Source: Armatimonadota bacterium
Lineage (GTDB): Bacteria > Armatimonadota > UBA5829 > JAUSEB01
Length of the DNA stretch: 64,000 bases
NCBI GenBank assembly: GCA_030649165.1
Contig: JAUSGG010000056.1
Coordinates: 23,273-87,272 of the forward strand
Reading direction: 5' to 3'
Made by a program: the position numbers and the translations under genes. Under the pieces are notes generated by a model that did no database searches, had not been told where the DNA came from, and saw nothing but the letters and a program-made list of their open reading frames with translations. Shown piece by piece: positions 17,414 through 25,969 of the stretch; position 1 is the stretch's first letter, and every line of letters begins with the position of its first letter.

Positions 17414-18460
17414 TCACTGGTATTCGTCTTTGGGGTCGCGCTGCATTAGGTCGGTGACGGCGTCTTTTGCGGGTTTGCTTTTGAAAACCACGAGGTAGAT
17501 CTGCTCGGTGATCGGCATGGACACGCTGAGTCTGCGGGAGAGGTTGTAGGCGGCGAGGCAGGTGGGTTTGCCTTCGACGACCTGCCTGACCTCGGCCTCC
17601 GCTTCGGCCACGCTTAGTCCACGTCCCAGCGCGCGGCCAAATCGGAGGTTGCGGCTGAGCGGGCTGCCGCAGGTCGCCATCAGATCGCCCACGCCGGCGA
17701 GGCCCATGAAGGTCCTTGCGTCCGCGCCGAGGGCGACTCCAAGCCGTGTCATCTCGGGAAGGCCCCGGGTTATGAGCGCGGCTTTGGTGTTATCGCCGTA
17801 GCCGAAGCCGTCACCGATGCCGGCGCCGATGGCGACCACATTCTTCAACGCGCCGCTGAGCTCCACGCCGATCAGGTCGGGGTTACGGTAGACGCGGAAA
17901 TGCGGAGTGGTCAGCAGCCGCTGGGCCGCCAGGGCGGCCTCGGGCGACAACGACGCGACTACCGTGGCCGCGGGGACCTCTTTCGCGATTTCGACCGCCA
18001 GGTTCGGACCGGACAGCGCGACGAGGTTCGACGCCAAACCTTCTCCAAGCTCCTCTGTAAGAATCTGCGACAGGCGAAGACCGGTATCGCTTTCCAGCCC
18101 TTTGCCCGCGTTGACGATCAGCGGAGCCCCTTGAATGCCGATTTCCGCGACCTGCCGCGCGACCCCCCGCAGAGCTTCGGACGGGATTGCGAAGACCACA
18201 CAATCCGCGCCGTCGAGAGCTTCGGCCAAGTCGCCGGTTACAGCTATGTTGTGGGGAAGGAGATGGTCGGGAAGATAGGCGGTGTTCCGGCGCGCTGACT
18301 GGATTTCGTCCACCACCGGCGGCTCGCACGACCAGAGCCGGACCGGAAAGCCCTTGCGCCCCAACAGGAGCGCGAGGGCCGTCCCCCAGCTTCCCGCGCC
18401 GAGGACGGTTACCGAGTTAACAGTGAACGGTGAACAGTGATCAGTGGACGGTTCGGTCAT
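17414..18460 (-). CDS. gpsA: Glycerol-3-phosphate dehydrogenase [NAD(P)+]
   Basis: 348 residues. [18 protein letters not shown] is the dinucleotide-binding motif and standard start region of GpsA; downstream [28 protein letters not shown] (catalytic Lys in LKNV), [12 protein letters not shown] and SRNLRFG match the family. It reduces dihydroxyacetone phosphate to sn-glycerol 3-phosphate for phospholipid synthesis. The only available start (ATG 18460, with AGGACCAGG upstream) adds about 15 residues before the usual N-terminus, and that extension ([11 protein letters not shown]) is translated from a GTGAACA-type tandem repeat. The gene therefore appears to have taken repeat DNA into its reading frame. 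Confidence 0.95.
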   Translation of the reverse strand: MTEPSTDHCSPFTVNSVTVLGAGSWGTALALLLGRKGFPVRLWSCEPPVVDEIQSARRNTAYLPDHLLPHNIAVTGDLAEALDGADCVVFAIPSEALRGVARQVAEIGIQGAPLIVNAGKGLESDTGLRLSQILTEELGEGLASNLVALSGPNLAVEIAKEVPAATVVASLSPEAALAAQRLLTTPHFRVYRNPDLIGVELSGALKNVVAIGAGIGDGFGYGDNTKAALITRGLPEMTRLGVALGADARTFMGLAGVGDLMATCGSPLSRNLRFGRALGRGLSVAEAEAEVRQVVEGKPTCLAAYNLSRRLSVSMPITEQIYLVVFKSKPAKDAVTDLMQRDPKDEYQ

Positions 18461-18514
18461 TTTTCAGCCTGGTCCTTTGGAAGTGAACGGTGAACGGTGA
18501 ACAGTGATTGGTCA
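18418..18514. repeat. GTGAACA heptamer array across the gpsA start
   Basis: Units GTGAACG/GTGAACA/GTGATCA repeat at 18419-18451 (inside the gpsA N-terminus) and 18482-18510 (upstream), with the gpsA start codon and ribosome-binding site between. The same unit occurs at 32966-33018 and 52911-52975. Confidence 0.85.
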
Positions 18515-18539
18515 TGCTATAGCGTTCTTGTACGACTTT

Positions 18540-18595
18540 CCGGGATTCGGAAATCCCGGTTTAGTCTTCGGGTGGCGATTCGGAAATCGCCACCC
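18540..18595 (-). terminator. Double hairpin downstream of the sugar isomerase-like gene
   Basis: Two hairpins with the same CGGA tetraloop: CCGGGATT/AATCCCGG (18540-18559, 8-bp stem) and GGGTGGCGATT/AATCGCCACCC (18570-18595, 11-bp stem). They lie just after the stop of the minus-strand gene at 18623 and before gpsA, in the right place to end or shield its transcript, although no T-run follows. Perfect stems with identical loops suggest a functional RNA structure or a repeat. Confidence 0.55.
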
Positions 18596-18622
18596 ATCGT
18601 GTCACTGGTCGCTGGTCACTGT

Positions 18623-19408
18623 TTACTCGCCCGCGACCTGGTCCGCGACGGCGCGCAGGAAGTGAAGCGTCGGAGCGCACTCGTTTTCGAGGTCGTTCCA
18701 CCGGCATTCGATAGAGACCCGTTTGTCGTACCCAGCCTCCCGTAACGCGCGGAAGAAACCGATGTGGTCGTACGCGCCGCTTCCCGGGGCGTATCTGCCC
18801 GTGTCGGCGGTGTGGCAATGGGCGAGGAATGAGCCGGCGGCCGCTACGTCGCTGAGCGGCTCCCCCTCTTCGTCTATGTGATATAGATCGGCGAGCGCCT
18901 TTACCTCGGGCCGCGCGGCCATCTCCGCAAATTCGACAGCTTCAGCGACACTGTTGATGACATTCGACTCCTTGCGGTTCAAAGGCTCTATCGCTATCGT
19001 CAGAGAATACTGCGCCGCAATACTGCCGCACAGGGCCAGGAATTCGAGTATCTGACGCCGGGCGTCCGGCTGGGAAAAGCCTTCTGGTACGCTTCGGGCG
19101 CCGCCGCTTCCGAATACCACGACCTTTCCGCCCAGCTTGGCGACCCTGCCGAGCGCGGTCCGCAGGTATCTTTCGATTCTGTAGAAATCGACGCTCGGGC
19201 CGGTCAGTTTCATATCACCGGGCATAAGGCAGTTCCACGCTTCGGGGCGGATCGCGCAGCCTTCGATCTGTTTGAGAATCAGCCCGAACTCGCTCTCGGG
19301 TCGTTCCGGCATTACCGAGCCAACGGGCGGCTCGATGTAATCGTAACCGGCCTTTTCAAGTACTGCGATCTTGTCCAGTCCGGCGCAGCATCCTATACGC
19401 AATCGCAT
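18623..19408 (-). CDS. Sugar phosphate isomerase/epimerase-like TIM-barrel protein
   Basis: 261 residues. Start MRLRIGCCAGLDKIAVLEKAG and the later SLTIAIEPLNRKESNVINS, LADLYHIDEEGE, AHCHTADTGRYAPG and VSIECRW match the AP_endonuc_2/xylose isomerase-like barrel; the Glu in IEPLNR, the Asp-His in DLYH, the His in HCHTAD and the Glu in IECRW are the expected metal ligands. Members act on sugars, inositols or hydroxypyruvate, so the substrate is open. GTGAGGT precedes the ATG closely. It lies between gatB and gpsA on the minus strand with repeat-filled gaps on both sides. Confidence 0.82.
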   Translation of the reverse strand: MRLRIGCCAGLDKIAVLEKAGYDYIEPPVGSVMPERPESEFGLILKQIEGCAIRPEAWNCLMPGDMKLTGPSVDFYRIERYLRTALGRVAKLGGKVVVFGSGGARSVPEGFSQPDARRQILEFLALCGSIAAQYSLTIAIEPLNRKESNVINSVAEAVEFAEMAARPEVKALADLYHIDEEGEPLSDVAAAGSFLAHCHTADTGRYAPGSGAYDHIGFFRALREAGYDKRVSIECRWNDLENECAPTLHFLRAVADQVAGE

Positions 19409-19440
19409 ACCTCACTTTCTTTGGCCAGGTCGATTCTCTG

Positions 19441-19672
19441 CGTTCAGTTGGGTTCAGAGAAGAACGCAGATGAACGCGGATGGGAAAGGAATGGACGAGG
19501 GATAGACCCCACTCCTGATTTTTAGAAGTTGGAGGTTGGAAGTTGGACAGGGGTTCAACCCTCACCCCAACCCTCTCCCTTCCAGGGAGAGGGGGTTTCT
19601 GCCCTCGACTCCTTCGACTCCTTCGACTCTTCCGACTCTTTATCTGTGTCCATCTGTGTTTATCTGCGGTTA
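19441..19672. repeat. Mixed short-period repeats and family B hairpin between gatB and the isomerase gene
   Basis: In order: GAACGCAGATGAACGCGGATG (19461-19481), a GGAGGTTGGAAGTTGGA stretch, a family B hairpin (19557-19598), CTCCTTCGA 9-mers (19607-19640) and ATCTGTGTCCATCTGTGTTTATCTGCGG (19641-19670). All four unit types recur elsewhere in the window. No gene. Confidence 0.8.
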
Positions 19673-21133
19673 CTACCTCCGCGATTCCAGCCGTTCCCGC
19701 AGGAGGCGGTTGACCAACGGCGGATTAGCTCTTCCTTTAGTATAGCGCATTGTCTGACCAACGAGAAACGCCAGAGATTTGTCCTTACCGCCAAGCACGT
19801 CCTGCACGATCCTGGGGTTCTCGTCGAGGACCTGGTTTATTATTGGGATAAGCTCACTCTCATCGGTGATCTGAGTCAGACCCAGCTTCTCCACGATCTC
19901 GGAGGCCCGCCTGCCCGTGCCGAACATCTCCTCAAAGACGGTCTTTGCGATCTTACCGCTGATCGTGCCCTTGCCGATCAAGTTCAGCATTTCCGTAAGA
20001 TGAGATGGTGTTAGCTTCGATTGCTCCATCTCCGTGCCGGTGGCGTTGAGCAGCCGCAGAAGGTCGCCCATCATCCAATTGCTGACTGACTTGGCGTCGG
20101 CGGACAGCTTCACCGCTTCCTCGAAGAACTCGGCCATTGGCCGCGAATCGGTGAGGATTTCAGCGTCGTATTCGGGAATTCCCAGTTCCTCGATGAACCT
20201 GCGCTTCCTTTGGTCGGGCAGTTCGGGGAGCGCCTTCCGCTGCTCCTCTACCCATTGCGCATCGAAGCGCAGCGGGGTGAGGTCCGGCTCGGGGAAGTAC
20301 CGATACTCCTGCTCGAATTCCTTGCTGCGCATAGAGGCGGTCGCGCCGCGGACATCATCCCACCGGCGCGTTTCGTGAACGATTTTGCCGCCTTTTAGCA
20401 GTACCTTTTCCTGTCGCTCCAGTTCATATTCGATGCCGCGCAGCACTGCCCGGAAGGAGTTGAGGTTCTTGAGCTCCGTCTTGACGCCGAACTCGATTTG
20501 GCCGACCGGGCGCAGCGAGATGTTCGGCTCGCAGCGCAGGCTGCCTTCTTCGAGCTTGCCGTCGTTCACGCCGATGTACGTCAAGATCGCTCGCAGACGG
20601 ACAAGGTATTCTTTCGCCTCCTCAGCGGATTGGATCTGGTCGAGTCCCGGCGGGGGCGGGTTTTGCGTCACGATCTCCATCAGCGGCACACCGCCGCGGT
20701 TATAGTCGATGTGGCTCCTGTCGCCCTCGACGTGCAGCAGCTTGCCGGTGTCCTCTTCCAAGTGGACGCGGCGGATGGCGATCTTCTTGGTTGCGCCGTT
20801 TACGGTTATCTGGACCCACCCATGCTGGCCGATCGGGGTGTCACCGTACTGGGATATCTGATAGCCCTTGGGCAGATCGGGGTAAAAGTAGTTCTTGCGG
20901 TGGAAGATGCTGTTCGGCGTGATAGAGCAGTTGAGCGCAAGGGCCGCCTTGACCACGTACTGCACGGCCTTAACGTTGATCACGGGAAGCGATCCGGGAA
21001 GGCCAAGGCACACGGGGCAGCACCTGGTGTTGGGCTCGCCGCCGAATTCGGCAGTACAGCCGCAGAACATCTTGCTCTCGGTCAACAATTCCGCATGGAC
21101 TTCCATGCCGATGATCGGCTCGTACTCTTGCAT
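19673..21133 (-). CDS. gatB: Aspartyl/glutamyl-tRNA amidotransferase subunit B
   Basis: 486 residues, normal length. N-terminus [23 protein letters not shown], then [38 protein letters not shown] and the C-terminal YqeY-like domain ([27 protein letters not shown]). Zn ligands are in FCGC and CCPVCLG. GatB phosphorylates misacylated Glu-tRNA(Gln) or Asp-tRNA(Asn) and accepts ammonia from GatA. Ribosome-binding site GAGAGGA precedes the ATG. It follows gatA after a 254-bp gap filled by a hairpin repeat, so gatC-gatA-gatB are not tightly coupled here. Confidence 0.97.
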   Translation of the reverse strand: MQEYEPIIGMEVHAELLTESKMFCGCTAEFGGEPNTRCCPVCLGLPGSLPVINVKAVQYVVKAALALNCSITPNSIFHRKNYFYPDLPKGYQISQYGDTPIGQHGWVQITVNGATKKIAIRRVHLEEDTGKLLHVEGDRSHIDYNRGGVPLMEIVTQNPPPPGLDQIQSAEEAKEYLVRLRAILTYIGVNDGKLEEGSLRCEPNISLRPVGQIEFGVKTELKNLNSFRAVLRGIEYELERQEKVLLKGGKIVHETRRWDDVRGATASMRSKEFEQEYRYFPEPDLTPLRFDAQWVEEQRKALPELPDQRKRRFIEELGIPEYDAEILTDSRPMAEFFEEAVKLSADAKSVSNWMMGDLLRLLNATGTEMEQSKLTPSHLTEMLNLIGKGTISGKIAKTVFEEMFGTGRRASEIVEKLGLTQITDESELIPIINQVLDENPRIVQDVLGGKDKSLAFLVGQTMRYTKGRANPPLVNRLLRERLESRR

Positions 21134-21248
21134 CTATCCTCTCACGGAAAAGGCTTTCTCACGAGGAAAGAAAGAAAGGAAGGCGGTCAACTACTTGCCC
21201 GGATTGCTCACGAGCAACGCCCCGAAGGTCGTCATTCTGAGAGAAGCG

Positions 21249-21335
21249 CCCCGTTTCGGGATTTCCGGGTTGGGACCCGGAGTTGTCCGCAATAGCATAC
21301 GTATGACGCCCAACCCTCAAATCCCGAAGCACCGG
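21249..21335. repeat. Long-hairpin repeat, family C copy 1
   Basis: Arms of about 27 nt, GTTTCGGGATTT-CC-GGGTTGGG and CCCAACCC-TC-AAATCCCGAA, separated by about 32 nt, with a symmetric 2-nt internal mismatch. Copies at 48609-48697 and, inverted, 63803-63890. Preceded by GTCATTCTGAGAGAAGCG, part of a larger composite repeat. It lies between gatA and gatB. Confidence 0.88.
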
Positions 21336-21387
21336 TTCCTTTCGTCTTTTCTTACCTTTCTTATTTTCCTCGTTAAATCCCCCACTG

Positions 21388-22842
21388 CTACAGGTTCGGT
21401 TTCTGCTTATGATAGTCCGTGTTCTGTTCAAAAGCGTAGGCGACGCGGAGCGCGATTTCCTCGCCCAGGCCGGGCGCCATTATTTGCAGGCCGATCGGCA
21501 GTCCGTTGTGGAAGCCGCACGGGACCGAAATGGCCGGTATGCCGGCGAGGTTGGCGGGTATGGTGCAGACATCCGACAGTTTCATCGCCAAGGGATCGTC
21601 CACGCGCTCGCCGAGGCCGAAGGCCACTGTCGGCGACGTGGGCGTGACGAGCACGTCGAATTCTTCAAACGCGCGCTCGATGTCCCGACGCAAAAGAGTC
21701 CTCACCTTCTGGGCCTTCAGATAATATGCGTCGTAGTAGCCCGCGCTGAGGGCATAGGTCCCGATCATTATGCGCTGTTTGACCTCCGCTCCAAACCCCT
21801 CTTCGCGCGTCTTCATGAGCATCGTGATCGGATCGGGAGAGTCTTTGCTTCTGAGGCCGTACCGCACGCCGTCGTATCGCGCCAGGTTGGAACTCGCCTC
21901 CGACGGCGCGATTATGTAGTAAACGGGCAGGCCGTACTCCACGCTTGGCGTGGAGGTCTCTTTCCATTCGGCGCCCAGGCCGGCGAGAAGTTTCACGGCG
22001 TCCCAAACGGCGCTCGCCACCTCCGGAGCGGTCCCCATTCCGAAGAGCTCTTTCGGGACCCCAATTTTGATGCCTTTCACGTCGGGCGCCAGCGACTTCG
22101 TGTAGTCCGGAACGGGCACGTCGAGAGATGTCGAGTCGCGCGGGTCTTTGCCTGATATGACGTTCAGGAGCAGAGCTGTGTCGGTGACGTCTTTGGTGAT
22201 CGGGCCGATCTGGTCCAGAGACGACGCGAACGCGACGAGGCCATATCTCGACACGCGCCCATAGGTGGGCTTCATCCCGGTCACGCCGCAAAAGGAAGCG
22301 GGCTGGCGGATAGAGCCTCCAGTGTCGGAGCCGAGCGCGGCCAGGCATTCGTCCGCCGCGACGGCGGATGCCGAGCCGCCGCTTGAGCCGCCGGGGGCCT
22401 TTTCGGTGTCCCACGGGTTGCGGCTGGCGAAGAAGCCGGAGTTCTCGGTCGATGATCCCATTGCGAACTCGTCGAGGTTCGTCTTGCCGACCATGACGGC
22501 GTTCACAGCGGCGAGACGCTCGACCACAGTGGCGTCGTAGACGGGCTTGTAGTTGTAGAGAATCCTGGATGAGCACGTCGTCAGTACGCCGCGCGTGCAC
22601 ATATTGTCTTTAATGGCGATCGGTATGCCCGTCAGCGGCGCCGCGTCGCCGGAGGCTATTCTCTTGTCCGCCGCGTCCGCCTGCCGCAGGGCGATATCGG
22701 ACGTCACTGTGACGTAGGCTTTGGTCTTATCATCGACCGACTCGATCCTCCGCAGTACGGCCTCGGTCAGCTCTCTGCTGGTGACCTGCCTGCTTTTGAG
22801 AAGCTCGTGCGCCGCCTTTACAGTCAATCCGGCAAGGTCCAT
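21388..22842 (-). CDS. gatA: Aspartyl/glutamyl-tRNA amidotransferase subunit A
   Basis: 484 residues. Amidase-signature enzyme with the Ser-cisSer-Lys triad: Lys in [13 protein letters not shown], serines in [14 protein letters not shown] and [16 protein letters not shown] (nucleophile). It hydrolyses glutamine and passes ammonia to GatB. The C-terminus [24 protein letters not shown] is typical. It begins 3 nt after the gatC stop. The genome thus makes Gln-tRNA(Gln) and/or Asn-tRNA(Asn) by transamidation. Confidence 0.97.
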   Translation of the reverse strand: MDLAGLTVKAAHELLKSRQVTSRELTEAVLRRIESVDDKTKAYVTVTSDIALRQADAADKRIASGDAAPLTGIPIAIKDNMCTRGVLTTCSSRILYNYKPVYDATVVERLAAVNAVMVGKTNLDEFAMGSSTENSGFFASRNPWDTEKAPGGSSGGSASAVAADECLAALGSDTGGSIRQPASFCGVTGMKPTYGRVSRYGLVAFASSLDQIGPITKDVTDTALLLNVISGKDPRDSTSLDVPVPDYTKSLAPDVKGIKIGVPKELFGMGTAPEVASAVWDAVKLLAGLGAEWKETSTPSVEYGLPVYYIIAPSEASSNLARYDGVRYGLRSKDSPDPITMLMKTREEGFGAEVKQRIMIGTYALSAGYYDAYYLKAQKVRTLLRRDIERAFEEFDVLVTPTSPTVAFGLGERVDDPLAMKLSDVCTIPANLAGIPAISVPCGFHNGLPIGLQIMAPGLGEEIALRVAYAFEQNTDYHKQKPNL

Positions 22843-22845
22843 TCC

Positions 22846-23136
22846 CTAAGTCTCCACAATCCTTGGCACAGCGAAGCAGTCGTCCTGCGATTCCGGCGCG
22901 TTCGCCAGGACGTCTTGCGGCGGCAGCGACGGGCGCGCCTTATCCTCCCGGAAAACGTTTTCCACGGGTATCACGTGCGACGTTGGCTCCACTGCATCAG
23001 TATCCAGCTCCTGCAGCTTGGCGAAATGCTGAAGCAGATTGTTTATGTGCCCTGTAAGCTTGTCTTTCTCTTCGTCCGTCAGCTCAAGTCGCGCGAGGAA
23101 CGCTACTTGCGAGACGTCTTCTCTTGAGAGTATCAC
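22846..23136 (-). CDS. gatC: Aspartyl/glutamyl-tRNA amidotransferase subunit C
   Basis: 96 residues from a GTG start: ILSREDVSQVAFLARLELTDE is the normal GatC beginning, and GGGAGAG lies 6 nt before the GTG. An ATG at 23172 would add 12 residues without a ribosome-binding site. The rest (LQHFAKLQELDTDAVEPTSH, VFREDKARPSL) is typical of this small belt-like subunit that stabilises the GatA-GatB complex. First gene of the gatCAB run. Confidence 0.94.
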   Translation of the reverse strand: MILSREDVSQVAFLARLELTDEEKDKLTGHINNLLQHFAKLQELDTDAVEPTSHVIPVENVFREDKARPSLPPQDVLANAPESQDDCFAVPRIVET

Positions 23137-23227
23137 TATGTGCTCTCCCGTTGCAGCAGATTGACGCTCCATTATATCAGCCCAGGGCGGGTCGCACAAC
23201 GGACAGGGGAAGGGGAAGGGTTTTAAC

Positions 23228-23323
23228 CGCCGATGAACGCAGATAAACACAGATAGGGAAGGGATTGTTGGTTGTTGGCTGTTGGTTGTTGGACGAGTCC
23301 GACTCATCCGACTCCTTCGACTC
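23228..23323. repeat. Short-period repeat cluster upstream of gatC
   Basis: GATGAACGCAGATAAACACAGAT (23232-23254), TTGGTTG 7-mers (23267-23295) and GACTCATCCGACTCCTTCGACTCC (23300-23324) follow one another. The 290-bp gap 23137-23426 holds no gene. Confidence 0.8.
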
Positions 23324-23426
23324 CAGACGGGAAGGTTAAGGTTTATGAGGTGAGGGTTATGAGTGGGTACGCGATGCTGGGGCGGTCGGATGGCCGCCCC
23401 AGCCTGAACGCAGGTATTCAGCTTAC

Positions 23427-24002
23427 TCAGACGTCTCCCGCTTTTGCCCAGCGGGTTCCGGGATAGCGCTCGGCCACCTGGTCCCAGTACTCGCCGAGGT
23501 ACTTGCCGTCGCCGGTAGCCCGGTACTTGGCCACGCCGACCATATAGAGGGCTTCGGGCGCGGCAAGCGAGTCGGGAAGCTCGCTCACGATATGCTCGTA
23601 ACGCGCGACTGCCTCTTCGTAGCGTTTATTGTCAAATGCCTCCTGAGCCAGTCCTATGTAGAGATCGGCCAGAAAATCGTCAGGGAAAGCATAACCGACC
23701 TGCCGCCTGTGTTCGCGGCCTTCGGCGTCGAGGAAGAAGATCGCGGGGGTCCACCGCTGGAGGAACCTGTCCGTAAACTCCGGATGCTCGACCACGTTGA
23801 TTTGCACGGGAAGGAAGTTTTCGTTGATCAGTCTCGCCACTCGCTCATCGGGGTACGTCACGGCACCCATTTTCTTGCAGCCGCCTCAGCCGGGGTTGAA
23901 GAAGTCCAAAAGGACCAGCTTCCCCGTCTCCTTCGCCTTAACGAGGGCCTCATCGAGCGAGCGCGTCCATAGCCCTTGCGCGGGCATGGTCTCAATAGCC
24001 AT
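23427..24002 (-). CDS. Candidate selenoprotein: thioredoxin-fold protein with in-frame TGA at the first active-site Cys, plus C-terminal TPR-like helices
   Basis: Read from ATG 24002 (AGGAGAGAG 6-12 nt upstream) the frame is open for 191 residues except for one TGA at 23888-23886. Around it the protein reads LVLLDFFNPG-U-GGCKKMGAVTYPD, so U39 falls on the first Cys of a thioredoxin CxxC motif and C42 on the second. Similarity continues on both sides: D-F two strands earlier, KKM after, VARLINENFLPVQINV, cis-Pro in RWTPAIFFLD. Residues 105-190 form helical repeats (AQEAFDNKRYEEAVARYEHIV). A hairpin with a loop G lies at the bacterial SECIS distance. Without Sec insertion only a 38-residue stub or a motif-less fragment would be made. 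A sequencing error in a Cys/Trp codon is the main alternative. Confidence 0.8.
23851..23868 (-). promoter_or_regulatory. Putative bacterial SECIS hairpin
   Basis: On the minus strand, 17 nt after the in-frame TGA: GGGTGC-CGTGAC-GTACCC, a 6-bp stem (one G-U pair) and a 6-nt loop whose second base is G. The loop starts 24 nt after the TGA, inside the 16-37 nt window known for SelB-dependent bacterial SECIS elements, which need an exposed G near the start of the loop. Confidence 0.55.
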
Positions 24003-24179
24003 CTGTTCTCTCTCCTATGACAGTCTCGTGCATGGAAAGGTATTGTTCATCGTGTAGTTACCCGCCGGAACCGGTCATCAATCCGTGGATGATTGCGGGC
24101 AAAGGGTTCGGGGAAGGAGTTATTCGACGGACGCCGAACATTGACTGGTATGCCCGTCGGGCTACGAGAGAGGAGACAC

Positions 24180-24968
24180 ATGAGGAAAACCACAGCCGCC
24201 GGTATCGCCGCGCTTGTCGCCATATTGATGGTCGGGTGCGCCAAACCGCCTTCCGCCAAGCAGGTATTGCAGAAAACGTCCGCCACTTATCAAAAGGCCA
24301 AGACACTGAGAATCGAAGCGAGCAACAGCTCGGAATTCCGCGTCGATAATCAATGGCAAGGTAACGGATCGCTTGTTTCGACCGAGTTCGAGAGACCTAA
24401 CAAAGTGCGTCAGCAATTGGTCGGGGCAAAGAGCCCTAGCGTGATTTCCGACGGGAAAAACGCTTACTTCTATGTGGATCAGATGCAGACGTACGTACAG
24501 GTCCCGCCGGAACGCCTGGTAACCGGCGTTTCGCAAGACCCGGCGGGCGCGCGCGTCCTGAGATCGGCGGTGGAGAAGGACGCCTTCAAGAATGTCAAGG
24601 GCGCGAAGATTCTGGAAGATGAAACTGTTGACGGGGTCGATAGTTACGTGGTGCAGTTTACGCCGACTCAGGTCCTGCCGATGCGCGGCATGGAAAAGGC
24701 AAAGCTGACCGAAAAACTGTGGATCGGCAAGCAGGATTTCATCGTGCGCAAGGGCGTCTTGATTGCCAAACAGAAGGCGCCTGCGAGCGAGGGGAAGCAC
24801 GAGGCCACTTTCACGTTGACGTCGGTGTTGACCAAGCAGGAGATCGATAAACCCATCTCTCGCTCCGAATTCGTTCTGCCGAAGGGCTCGAAGGTGACTC
24901 GGATGCCGGCGATGCCAACGGCCCCACCTCACGGTGGTTCGGAGAAGACCGGCCCGGAAGGTAGATAG
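24180..24968 (+). CDS. LolA/DUF2092-like lipoprotein
   Basis: 262 residues from ATG 24180 with GAGGAGA 5 nt upstream. Signal peptide MRKTTAAGIAALVAILMVGC ends in a lipobox-type Cys20, so the protein should be lipid-anchored. The rest resembles the LolA/LppX-like beta-cup family: an early helix (AKQVLQKTSATYQKAKTLRI), repeated beta strands with SDGKNAYFYVDQMQTYVQV, GVDSYVVQFTP and LWIGKQDFIVRKGVLI. Such proteins carry lipids or lipoproteins across the envelope or serve as general cell-envelope proteins; the precise role is not readable. It is divergent from the selenoprotein candidate, the shared gap being 177 bp. Confidence 0.75.
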   Translation: MRKTTAAGIAALVAILMVGCAKPPSAKQVLQKTSATYQKAKTLRIEASNSSEFRVDNQWQGNGSLVSTEFERPNKVRQQLVGAKSPSVISDGKNAYFYVDQMQTYVQVPPERLVTGVSQDPAGARVLRSAVEKDAFKNVKGAKILEDETVDGVDSYVVQFTPTQVLPMRGMEKAKLTEKLWIGKQDFIVRKGVLIAKQKAPASEGKHEATFTLTSVLTKQEIDKPISRSEFVLPKGSKVTRMPAMPTAPPHGGSEKTGPEGR

Positions 24969-25320
24969 TGGTTAGTGGTTCGTATCGCGGGAATGCCACG
25001 CGACGCTTGGACGGCCCCACCGACAACTGACAACCGCCAACCCTTGTGAGAGTTCAGTTCTACGGGAAGCTTGTCAAATCGACGGCGCTGCGAGATCCGG
25101 TCCCCCTCACCCTACCAACCCTCTCCCGCCCAAGGGGGAGAGGGGGTAGGTGGCGCATGCTCCATTGCCTGGACAGCGTTCCCGCAAAGCTGAACTGTTT
25201 CCAACTTTTCCTCGCTATTGACAAAAAGGCAGCCCGTCCCTATACTATATCTGGGCGAATAGCTGTGCTGGTTACAAAAGTCTGCAAAACCAGTCAAATA
25301 GAGCCAAACGCCTCAAGCCC
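24969..25320. other. Intergenic region with family B repeat and S1-gene promoter
   Basis: 352 bp without a gene. The first part carries GTTAGTGGTTCG/CAACTGACAACCGCCAACC repeat-like DNA and a family B hairpin (25103-25150); the second part holds the promoter at 25218-25246 and an apparent leader of about 68 nt. Confidence 0.7.
25218..25246 (+). promoter_or_regulatory. Near-consensus sigma-70 promoter
   Basis: TTGACA at 25218-25223, a 17-nt spacer, and TATACT at 25241-25246: 11 of 12 consensus bases at the ideal spacing, so a housekeeping-sigma promoter is very likely. Predicted start near 25253, about 68 nt before the S1-domain gene. It is among the strongest-looking promoters in the window. 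Confidence 0.85.
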
Positions 25321-25776
25321 ATGTCTTCTGTTATCGAGATCGGTAGCACGGTAGAAGGCACTGTTGTGAAGCTCGCTGACTACGGCGCCATTGTTCGACT
25401 GGCGGGTGGTAAGATGGGCCTCGTCCACATCTCGGAGGTCACGGACGCCTACGTGCGCGACGTGCGCGATTACTTCCGCGAGAACGACCGAATCCTCGTC
25501 AAAGTTCTGAAGATCAACAACAAGGGTAGATACGAACTGTCTGCCAAACAGGCCGAGGGCGCGGTTCCGGTCCAACGCCCGGAGAGGCCGCCGGAGCGGG
25601 AAAAGCCGAGAATGGAAACCTCGAACGGGGCGTTTAAGTGGGAATCTCGTCAGAAGCCCGCTCCCCAGAACTTCGAGGAACGGCTGTCGCGCTTCATGAA
25701 AGACAGCGAGGAGCGCATTCACGACATCAAGCGTAACATTGAATCCAAGCGCGGCGGCGGCAGCGCCCGCAAGTAG
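25321..25776 (+). CDS. S1 RNA-binding domain protein
   Basis: 151 residues. Residues 4-78 are one S1 (OB-fold) domain: GSTVEGTVVKLADYGAIVRLAGGKMGLVH, ISEVTDAYVRDV, ILVKVLKINNKGRYELSAKQ, very like the last S1 domain of PNPase and the YabR/GSP13 group, which bind RNA or the ribosome. The C-terminal 70 residues are charged and basic (ending KRNIESKRGGGSARK), consistent with RNA binding. The ATG has no clear Shine-Dalgarno sequence, though the promoter upstream is strong, so initiation may depend on the leader structure or on the domain's own binding (autoregulation, inference). Confidence 0.85.
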   Translation: MSSVIEIGSTVEGTVVKLADYGAIVRLAGGKMGLVHISEVTDAYVRDVRDYFRENDRILVKVLKINNKGRYELSAKQAEGAVPVQRPERPPEREKPRMETSNGAFKWESRQKPAPQNFEERLSRFMKDSEERIHDIKRNIESKRGGGSARK

Positions 25777-25969
25777 GCGGGTTCCGTGGCGATTGCTACC
25801 CGTGGGCCGGCTTTCGCGCTTGGACGCCCCGTGTTTTCGACATCGTAGTAGATAATCCACGGCAGGTAACCGAACTATTCCGTGTTACGTCATATTCAGT
25901 GGAGGCGGTACCAGCTTCAGACCTCGCGGGGCCATTACCTCTGGCCGCGGGTCAAAGGGGGAATGGGCT

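Noticed and set aside
23427..23870. Annotation of the thioredoxin-fold gene as a 147-residue protein starting at ATG 23870
   Set aside because: That start cuts off the first half of the thioredoxin fold and the active site and has no ribosome-binding site; the longer frame through the TGA explains the sequence better.
24146..24172. TTGACT with TACGAG as a promoter for the lipoprotein gene
   Set aside because: The -10 candidate would overlap the ribosome-binding site GAGGAGA, and the box is weak.
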